From the NCBI GenBank assembly GCA_937907975.1, contig CALEQS010000084.1, forward strand, positions 1 to 9,654: a stretch of 9,654 bases of DNA, in the 5' to 3' direction. The notes beneath the pieces are model-generated. The model saw nothing but the letters and a program-made list of their open reading frames with translations, had not been told where the DNA came from and ran no database searches. This document shows, piece after piece, positions 1-5,038 of this stretch (the stretch's first letter is position 1; each line of letters starts with the position of its first letter). Both the position numbers and the translations under genes were made by a program. The DNA is from an uncultured Clostridia bacterium (GTDB lineage: Bacteria > Bacillota > Clostridia > Oscillospirales > Oscillospiraceae).

Positions 1-384
1 GCGGATCAGATCGGCGTTGACCGGTCCAACCTTCTGGAGACCGTTGCAAACTACAACCGCGCCTGTGCAGAAGGGAGGGACTGGGAATTCGCAAAACCGG
101 CGGATGCGCTGGCGGCCATCAACACTGCGCCCTACTACGCCATCAAGGCATCCCCCGGCACGGACGGTGCCTTCGGCGGCGTGCGGGTCAACGGCAGGAT
201 GGAAGCCTACGCCGCTGACCGGAAGCACACAGTGGAGGGCCTGTATGTCACCGGCGACTTTGCCTCCGGCCGCTATGCCCTGCTGGGCGGCTACAAGGCG
301 CAGGTGCTCAACGACCTTGCGTGGGCCTTCGCCAGCGGATTCCTGGCAGGCACGAACGCTTCGGATGACCTGGATCGCACATAA
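1..384 (+). CDS. FAD-dependent oxidoreductase, fumarate reductase/succinate dehydrogenase flavoprotein family (C-terminal 127 residues; 5' end outside window)
   Basis: Frame 1 is open from base 1 to a TAA at 382-384 and encodes 127 residues without an internal start that makes sense, so the gene begins upstream. The fragment matches the end of FAD_binding_2-type flavoproteins: a short helical cap segment (residues 1-50), then a Gly-rich strand (GTDGAFGGVRVN, about 53-64), the closing dinucleotide-fold motif VEGLYVTGDFASGR (about 78-91), and a final helix ending in AWAFASGFLAG. In this family that last region packs on the FAD ring and reads roughly GLYAAGE...GGN...GRIAG. Members reduce or oxidise activated C=C bonds of carboxylates and related compounds with bound FAD. 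The usual N-R-x-G-G element of fumarate reductases is replaced by GRYALLGGYKA, so fumarate itself is not assured. The permease gene follows 46 nt downstream on the same strand, suggesting one transcript. Location (cytoplasmic or exported) is unknown because the N-terminus is missing. Confidence 0.85.
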   Translation, partial: ADQIGVDRSNLLETVANYNRACAEGRDWEFAKPADALAAINTAPYYAIKASPGTDGAFGGVRVNGRMEAYAADRKHTVEGLYVTGDFASGRYALLGGYKAQVLNDLAWAFASGFLAGTNASDDLDRT

Positions 385-385
385 C

Positions 386-407
386 TCAAAAGAGAATCAA
401 AAGAGAA
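386..407 (+). repeat. Perfect 11-bp tandem duplication in the flavoprotein-permease spacer
   Basis: TCAAAAGAGAA occurs twice head to tail (386-396 and 397-407), directly after the flavoprotein stop codon and before the AAAGGAGAG ribosome binding site of the permease. It lengthens the 46-nt spacer by one unit. The purine-rich units weakly resemble Shine-Dalgarno sequence. It probably arose by slippage; no function can be claimed. Confidence 0.7.
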
Positions 408-430
408 TAAAGTGAAAAGGAGAGACCCCC

Positions 431-1756
431 ATGGCAGTATTTAGTCTGATCTGCATTATCATTGCGATCGTCTTTATCAACTACAGTATGTACCGCGGCC
501 TGGGACTGCCCCTGGCCTGTATCATCGGCACGATCTTCATTTACATCACTTCCGGCATCGACATCGCCACCGGCTGGCAGAACGCGATGGATTCCCAGAT
601 CATGAACATGATGGCGACTTATGCGCCACTGTTCCTGTTCGGCGGCATCCTCGGTATGTTCTACAGCGAGTCCGGTGCGGCGACTTCCCTCGGCCTGGCC
701 GTCCTCACCCCGGCAAAAAAGATCAAGAACCCCGCCGGGAAGATGATCGTCACCTTCATTCTGTTCTACATCCTGCGTACCCTGCTGAGTCTGGCCGGCA
801 TTGACGGTATGGCCATCATGCCCACCGTCTGCGCTCTGGCCATCGCCGTGTTCAAAGAGCTGGATATTCCCAAGCGCTACATGAGCGCCATCCTCCAGTG
901 CGGCGGCACCATCTCCATGTTCCTGCCCTGGGCTCCCGGCGGCGCAAACATCATCCTGCCTATGCTGCTGCCCGGCTTTACCCCAAGCACTACCTGGGCC
1001 GGCCGTCTGTTCTTCCTGGCGATCTTTCTGTTTGCTTCCGTGTTCTGGCTGACCCAAATGATCCGCAAGGATCAGGCCAAGGGCGAGGGCTTCATCATGG
1101 GTAAAATGCGCAATATCCCTATCAACGAGAGCGAGCATCGTCCCCACTGGCTGCTCACCCTGATCCCCATCATCGTTATTCCCATCCTGTATAACGCTTT
1201 CTCCATGCCCGCCTGGCTGGCGCTGGCCATCGGCACTGCTGTTGCCGCCGTCATGTTCTCCCGTTACATTTCCATCCCCGAGGGCAGGGGCCGTCTGGCC
1301 ACCATCGTGGATAAGTGCAACAACGCGGGCGTCATGATCTCCGTGCTGCTGACCCTGTCCTACCTGCCTGGCCTGGCCATCACTATCTCCCCGGCTTATG
1401 ATCTGATCCTGGCAGGCGCCAACGCCATCGCCACTGCACTGCCCCTGTCTCTGGGCTTCGGCATTCTGGCCGTCATCCTCGTGGTCATGGGTAACTCCTG
1501 CACCATCGTACTGACCAGCCTTGCCAACTCCATCTTCATGCCCGCCGGTCTGAGCCTGACCAGCGTGTCTCTGCTGATGATCGTCGGCAACACCGTGTTC
1601 GACACCCTGCCCAATAGCCCCTTCCTCGTAGCACAGGCCGAACTGCTGGACTCCCCCATGCCCGAGAGCTATCCCCCCATTTTCAAGACCACCATTCTGC
1701 TCACCTCTGCCATGATGGTTCTGGCGATCATTCTGGCGGCGGTCGGCATCATCTGA
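431..1756 (+). CDS. GntP-family permease (gluconate:H+ symporter superfamily), organic-acid uptake, substrate unknown
   Basis: A 441-residue, strongly hydrophobic protein; GntP-family proteins are usually about 440-450 residues. The ATG follows AAAGGAGAG by a suitable gap. About a dozen membrane segments can be seen, among them residues 4-40, 63-78, 104-141, 192-210, 239-278, 299-319, 334-352, 374-392 and 420-441. Family-like elements include GGILGMFYSESGAA (71-84), the re-entrant-like stretch FLPWAPGGANIILP (164-177), a cytoplasmic loop with KGEGF (217-221), and DTLPNSPFLV followed by ESYPPIF (391-418), which corresponds to the LPH-G...ESYKDIF region of known GntP proteins. GntP permeases import sugar acids or other small organic acids with protons. 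Here the usual P-x-PGP and LPHxG motifs are altered (see findings), so gluconate should not be assumed. It is placed between a redox flavoprotein gene and a PucR-type regulator gene, which suggests uptake of that enzyme's substrate. Family assignment is fairly firm; substrate is open. Confidence 0.83.
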   Translation: MAVFSLICIIIAIVFINYSMYRGLGLPLACIIGTIFIYITSGIDIATGWQNAMDSQIMNMMATYAPLFLFGGILGMFYSESGAATSLGLAVLTPAKKIKNPAGKMIVTFILFYILRTLLSLAGIDGMAIMPTVCALAIAVFKELDIPKRYMSAILQCGGTISMFLPWAPGGANIILPMLLPGFTPSTTWAGRLFFLAIFLFASVFWLTQMIRKDQAKGEGFIMGKMRNIPINESEHRPHWLLTLIPIIVIPILYNAFSMPAWLALAIGTAVAAVMFSRYISIPEGRGRLATIVDKCNNAGVMISVLLTLSYLPGLAITISPAYDLILAGANAIATALPLSLGFGILAVILVVMGNSCTIVLTSLANSIFMPAGLSLTSVSLLMIVGNTVFDTLPNSPFLVAQAELLDSPMPESYPPIFKTTILLTSAMMVLAIILAAVGII

Positions 1757-1784
1757 TCCACACAGTCGCAAGGAGGTATGTGTT

Positions 1785-2075
1785 ATGCTGCAAATGAAAC
1801 CGAGACCTCAGAAGATCGCCCTGCCCGGGAAATTCGCCTGCGCCTATCTGGCCGTGGTGGCCGCGGCGGCCATTGCCGGTGCGGTGCTGGGCGGACGAAC
1901 GATATGTGCGGTGCTGTCCTGCATCGGCCTGTGCGGCTTCGTGGCGCTGGATGCGCTGAATGAACTGCGTATCCACCCGAGAGCGGCGAAGGCCCGTCGG
2001 ACGCACAGCTATGCTACCATCCTCCTTGCCGTCATGGGCGCGGCCGCCTGCGTGGCGGCACTGGTGCTCACTTGA
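1785..2075 (+). CDS. Small three-helix membrane protein, unknown function
   Basis: A 96-residue protein begins at ATG 1785, eight bases after a strong AAGGAGG (1770-1776), 28 nt after the permease stop. The earlier ATG at 1778 is too close to that site and opens another frame. Three hydrophobic stretches are visible: residues 17-37, 39-58 and 76-96. A short polar basic loop (RIHPRAAKARRTHS, about 62-75) separates the second and third, and the chain ends directly after the last helix. I do not recognise a family. The position as last gene of the flavoprotein-permease set, with its own good ribosome binding site, argues that it is real and co-expressed. By analogy with small membrane subunits of secondary transporters it could be an accessory of the permease, but that is inference only. 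Confidence 0.72.
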   Translation: MLQMKPRPQKIALPGKFACAYLAVVAAAAIAGAVLGGRTICAVLSCIGLCGFVALDALNELRIHPRAAKARRTHSYATILLAVMGAAACVAALVLT

Positions 2076-2112
2076 CAAAATTCAAAAGCGAATACCTCTT
2101 TTCTCTTACCTG

Positions 2113-2160
2113 CCGCCCCGGCTGAGCTCCCCCAATTCGCTCTGCCGGGGCGGATCTTTG
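2113..2160 (+). terminator. GC-rich hairpin, likely terminator of the flavoprotein-permease operon
   Basis: A perfect 10-bp inverted repeat, CCGCCCCGGC (2113-2122) and GCCGGGGCGG (2144-2153), continues inward after one T-T mismatch with GAGC/GCTC (2124-2127, 2139-2142), leaving an 11-nt loop. It lies 38 nt after the stop of the small membrane protein. The 3' flank ATCTTTG has only a weak T run, so termination may be partial or factor-assisted. Confidence 0.6.
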
Positions 2161-2225
2161 TCCGCACCAGACAATTCGCAAGCGGGCTTTTCAGCTGCGT
2201 CGACAGTGATTCGGCCGTGTGCGGT

Positions 2226-2234
2226 TGTTAGAAT
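2226..2234 (+). promoter_or_regulatory. Extended -10 promoter for the PucR-type regulator
   Basis: TG-T-TAGAAT (TG at 2226-2227, hexamer 2229-2234) fits an extended -10 element with five of six matches to TATAAT. No good -35 lies at 16-18 bp, which is tolerated by extended -10 promoters. The start of transcription would fall near 2241, about 23 nt ahead of the ATG at 2264, with AAGGGG (2250-2255) as ribosome binding site. Confidence 0.45.
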
Positions 2235-2263
2235 AGAATGAGAAGAGAGAAGGGGATGGAACA

Positions 2264-3838
2264 ATGTATCTATATCTGGAAAAACTGGTGCAGGCTCTGC
2301 AAAAGCAGTTCCGCGTGGAGGTCCACCACTTGTCAGCGGTGCAGCTCATCGACGGCATTGCGCCGCTCCCACCGGAACAGTCCCGGCCGGTGGAGCATCT
2401 GAACAGCGGCACGCTGTACCTGTGTGATTACCGCCGTCTGCGTCAGCTTGACCCGTTCATTAACCTGGCGCCCATCCTGTGCGTCGTCGAACCGGGCGTA
2501 CACACCGACGATATTTTTTTTGAGAACCGCACCGCCGTCGTGGTGGAGAACAGCACTGTCATCGAGGTGTTGTTTTTCCTGAACAGCCGGATGTACGACT
2601 ATGGGCGGCAGTCCTCCGACCTGCTGGAGATCTCCCAGAGTTTCCTGCGCTGTAAGACGCCGGAGGATCTGATGGCCGAGGGCTATCTGGTGCTTGGCAA
2701 TCCGCTGGTCATTACGGATGGTGCGCAGAAGGTAATGGCCTATACGCCGCCGGCCATCGTGCGCAACTCCCAGTACAACGCCATTATGGAAATGGACTAT
2801 CTTCCCGTGGGGCACCCGGACCGGGATTCTCTATCCGGCTACTGGCTGACCCGGGAGGCACCGTTCCTGAATCCCGGCGGGGGTGAGGTGCCGGACATCA
2901 TCTGCAAGGAGCTGACCATCGGCGGCAGCACGAAGGGGTATCTCCATGTTCTGCAGTTCAACCGCAGCTTTCAGGAAGAGGACAACTACATCATCGGCAT
3001 GCTGAGCAATCTGCTCACCGCGCATCTGTGGAACTTCCACGAGTATGTCCAGAGCGGCAGGGAGGATGCCGTCGGCCAGTTTTTGCGGGATATTCTGGAT
3101 GACCGGATGCACGATACGGAGGCGCTGCTCCGCCGTCAGCACGAACTGAAGCTGGCGTTCAAGCGCTATATCCGTGTGGCCATCATTGTTTCCAAGAAGG
3201 ATCTGGACGCCCCCCGGGTCTCCTTCACTCTGCTGGCAGAGCAGATGGAGCAGATGCTGCCCGGGAGCCGGGCGTTCCTCTATAAAAACTCGATCAACGT
3301 CCTGCTCACCTGCGACGAGCCGGGCGTGGATGCCGCGGCGCTGCTCGCCCCGGTGATGGAGCTGCTGGAGCAGTACCGCATGGCCGTGGGCATCAGCAAT
3401 CCGTTTTCCAGCCTGACCCGTCTGCGGGAGTACAGCTATCAGGCATTTAAAGCGCTCCAGCTGGGTTCGACCCTGCACCGGGAGGATACGTTGAACGACT
3501 ATCGGGACTATGCCATCTATCGTATGGTGGAAGCGGGACTGACCCGTGGCGGGCTGGTGGATTTCTGTATGCCGGAACTTCAGATCCTGCTGGATCACTG
3601 CCGGGAAAACGGCCCGGAGCTGCTGGACACGCTGCGCACCTATCTGGAGTGCAGGTGCAATAAGGCGCAGACGTCCAAGGTGCTCTTTACCCATCCCAAC
3701 ACCATCAAATACCGCATCAGTCAGATCGAGTCCATCATGGGTGTCAGCCTGGACGACCAGGAAAATATCATGGCACTTCAGCTTTCCTTCAAGCTGCTGG
3801 ATTACAGCAGTCATTTTCCGGTGGAACCAAGCGACTGA
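2264..3838 (+). CDS. PucR/CdaR-type transcriptional regulator
   Basis: This 524-residue protein has the layout of PucR-family activators. Residues 1-110 form an N-terminal PucR-like sensory part. Residues about 125-255 look like a GAF-type sensor (GNPLVITDGAQKVMAY; KGYLHVLQFNRSFQEED). A GGDEF-like, non-catalytic CdaR core spans about 300-400 (YIRVAIIVSKKD ... RMAVGISNPFSSL). The last 60 residues (about 453-512) are the C-terminal helix-turn-helix: LLDTLRTYLECRCNKAQTSK followed by LFTHPNTIKYRISQIE, the HxNTxxYRI signature of the HTH_30 family. The start follows AAGGGG by eight bases. Such proteins sense small metabolites and control neighbouring catabolic or transport genes (purine, sugar-acid and amino-acid pathways are known cases). 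The nearest candidate target is the flavoprotein-permease-membrane protein set just upstream on the same strand. The ligand and binding site are not visible. Confidence 0.9.
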   Translation: MYLYLEKLVQALQKQFRVEVHHLSAVQLIDGIAPLPPEQSRPVEHLNSGTLYLCDYRRLRQLDPFINLAPILCVVEPGVHTDDIFFENRTAVVVENSTVIEVLFFLNSRMYDYGRQSSDLLEISQSFLRCKTPEDLMAEGYLVLGNPLVITDGAQKVMAYTPPAIVRNSQYNAIMEMDYLPVGHPDRDSLSGYWLTREAPFLNPGGGEVPDIICKELTIGGSTKGYLHVLQFNRSFQEEDNYIIGMLSNLLTAHLWNFHEYVQSGREDAVGQFLRDILDDRMHDTEALLRRQHELKLAFKRYIRVAIIVSKKDLDAPRVSFTLLAEQMEQMLPGSRAFLYKNSINVLLTCDEPGVDAAALLAPVMELLEQYRMAVGISNPFSSLTRLREYSYQAFKALQLGSTLHREDTLNDYRDYAIYRMVEAGLTRGGLVDFCMPELQILLDHCRENGPELLDTLRTYLECRCNKAQTSKVLFTHPNTIKYRISQIESIMGVSLDDQENIMALQLSFKLLDYSSHFPVEPSD

Positions 3839-3894
3839 TTTTTACATAATTAACCAAGATTTCCCCCAATTAGGTAGATTCGCCTGAAAATCCT

Positions 3895-4119
3895 ATGCTA
3901 TCCTGTTACAGGCCGGACGGCTCCTTCTATCTGAGCCGCCGGATCGATTATGGTGAAGAGTGCCAGATCGTTGAGGTGACTGCAGCGCGCGTTCGACACT
4001 GGCTGACAGAGCACAGATTTGAAGATCAGATCGAAATCTGGAAAAGAGAATTCGGTGTACATCTAAAAACTCCCGGAAGTATCACGGGAGCTTTTATAGA
4101 CAGACTGCCCCCATTTTGA
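3895..4119 (+). pseudogene. Orphan 74-codon ORF, probable gene remnant of unknown family
   Basis: The ORF encodes 74 residues with a plausible soluble, charged composition: YRPDGSFYLSRRIDYGEE (about 5-22), then a helix-like stretch (about 31-55) ending IWKREFGVHLK. It does not look like a random shadow frame, and no better frame overlaps it. However, the ATG has no ribosome binding site, an in-frame stop lies only 21 nt upstream of it, and the final residues are encoded by a hairpin terminator (4064-4096), so the normal ending seems lost. I do not recognise the family. It may be the remains of a once longer protein, or a short protein that starts elsewhere. Its base composition is lower in G+C than the flanking operons. 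Confidence 0.35.
4064..4096 (+). terminator. Hairpin terminator inside the pucR-ABC spacer
   Basis: CTCCCG (4070-4075) pairs with CGGGAG (4085-4090) around a 9-nt loop. After one mismatch the stem continues as TAAAA/TTTTA (4064-4068, 4092-4096). The T run on one side and A run on the other make it usable from both directions. It probably ends the PucR-type regulator transcript, 226 nt after that gene's stop. Confidence 0.65.
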
Positions 4120-4285
4120 ACCTCACGCGGGTCTTGAGAGGTGAAGTATAGTGCAGCAGATCTTACGCGCCGGAGGATCAGAGAAGTGAAAAGAAATATG
4201 CTGCGCAGTTTTTTTCGCTCGCAAAGTAAAAAATACTATTTTCTCTTGCATTTTCTGAAATGGTGTAGCATACTTGGTTAAAAGA
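4120..4285 (+). other. A+T-rich leader of the ABC operon, no firm gene
   Basis: This stretch holds GTGCAGCA (4151-4158), which can pair with TGCTGCGC (4199-4206) using one G-U pair, then AG and seven T (4209-4215). A good GGAGGA (4172-4177) stands eight bases before a GTG (4186) that opens a 31-codon basic ORF ending at TAA 4279-4281. The ORF overlaps the likely promoter, so it is listed here and not as a gene. Either a weak terminator or a small leader ORF is possible. Confidence 0.3.
4246..4274 (+). promoter_or_regulatory. Possible promoter of the ABC exporter operon
   Basis: TTGCAT (4246-4251) and CATACT (4269-4274) stand 17 bp apart. The hexamers match the vegetative consensus only in part (three and four of six), but the spacing is ideal and transcription would start near 4281, immediately before the CTAACT half-sites, where a bound repressor would block it. 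No better pair is seen in the spacer. Confidence 0.33.
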
Positions 4286-4287
4286 AA

Positions 4288-4320
4288 CTAACTATTGCAT
4301 GAAGTTAGCTTAATCTAACT
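4288..4320. promoter_or_regulatory. Three-half-site operator upstream of the ABC operon
   Basis: The half-site CTAACT occurs at 4288-4293 and 4315-4320, and its inverse AGTTAG at 4303-4308. They form two overlapping inverted repeats, with 9-nt and 6-nt centres, that share the middle half-site. The array lies between the likely transcription start and the AGAAGGG ribosome binding site of the ATPase gene. This is the pattern expected of a dimeric repressor, such as a TetR- or MarR-type protein, which often controls exporters of this kind. No such regulator is encoded in the window. Confidence 0.5.
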
Positions 4321-4339
4321 AAAAGAAGGGATAATTGGA

Positions 4340-5038
4340 ATGTTTATTGAAGTCCGACAGATCCAGAAATCTTTCGGTCAGGGGGACAGCCGTATTGAGG
4401 TGCTTCACGGCATTGATCTGAACATTGAAAAAGGGGAGTTCTGCGTGCTGCTGGGACCGTCCGGCTCGGGCAAGTCTACGCTTTTGAATATTCTGGGCGG
4501 CATTGACAGCGCCGATTCCGGCAGTATCTGCATCAATGGGGAGCGCATGGCAGATATGAATGAAAAGCGCCTGACTGCCTACCGCCGCCGTCATCTGGGC
4601 TATATTTTCCAGATGTATAATCTGATCCCAAACCTGACTGTGCGGGAAAATATCGAAGTGGGTGCCTATCTGAGCCAGGATGCGCTGGATGTGGATGAGC
4701 TTCTACACACGCTGGGGCTGCATGAGCACCAGCGCAAGCTGCCCAACCAGCTCTCCGGCGGCCAGCAGCAGCGCACCGCCATTGGCCGGGCGATCGTCAA
4801 GAACCCGGATATTCTGCTCTGCGACGAGCCCACCGGCGCACTGGACTACCAGACCAGCAAGGAGATCCTGAAGCTCATTGAGACGGTGAACCAGAAGTAC
4901 GGCAACACCGTTATCATGGTCACCCATAACGATGCCATCCGTCTGATGGCAGATCGGGTCGTCCGGCTGCGGGATGGCCGCATCCGCAGCGATGAGCCCA
5001 ATACGCATAAGCTGTCGGCGGAGGAACTGGAGTGGTGA
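4340..5038 (+). CDS. ABC transporter ATP-binding protein (MacB/LolD-like exporter family)
   Basis: This 232-residue protein is a complete nucleotide-binding subunit with every catalytic motif: Walker A GPSGSGKST (39-47), Q-loop glutamine in YIFQMYNL (Q91), signature LSGGQQQR (138-145), Walker B ILLCDEP with catalytic Glu163, D-loop GALD (166-169) and switch His196 in MVTHND. The short length, the N-terminal pattern I-x-K-S-F-G and the QMYNLIPNLTVRENIE segment are typical of the MacB/LolD/FtsE-like group that pairs with FtsX-fold permeases. It binds ATP on the cytoplasmic face and drives the permease encoded next, with which it overlaps by a few bases, so translation is coupled. The start ATG follows AGAAGGG. 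It is the first gene of the three-gene operon downstream of the CTAACT operator. Confidence 0.96.
   Translation: MFIEVRQIQKSFGQGDSRIEVLHGIDLNIEKGEFCVLLGPSGSGKSTLLNILGGIDSADSGSICINGERMADMNEKRLTAYRRRHLGYIFQMYNLIPNLTVRENIEVGAYLSQDALDVDELLHTLGLHEHQRKLPNQLSGGQQQRTAIGRAIVKNPDILLCDEPTGALDYQTSKEILKLIETVNQKYGNTVIMVTHNDAIRLMADRVVRLRDGRIRSDEPNTHKLSAEELEW

Noticed and set aside
386..1771. Long minus-strand ORF of 461 codons opposite the permease
   Set aside because: Its translation is rich in Gly, Gln, His and Asp without fold-like pattern. It is the antisense shadow of a hydrophobic membrane protein gene with G/C-biased third positions.
1778..1963. ATG 1778 ORF overlapping the small membrane protein
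   Set aside because: The start is only one base from the AGGAGG site, too close for initiation, and the product has no membrane or domain pattern.
2072..2077. Perfect TTGACA at the end of the 96-residue gene as a -35 element
   Set aside because: No acceptable -10 stands 16-18 bp downstream, and the hairpin terminator follows before the regulator gene.
2088..2179. Repeated ATTCGC/GCGAAT words around the terminator as PucR binding sites
   Set aside because: One copy lies in the terminator loop, spacing is irregular, and the same word occurs inside coding regions elsewhere in the window, so chance is likely.
2831..3814. Minus-strand ORF of 327 codons opposite the PucR-type regulator
   Set aside because: The plus strand encodes a clear PucR protein with a C-terminal HTH. 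The antisense product shows no motif and no ribosome site was found.
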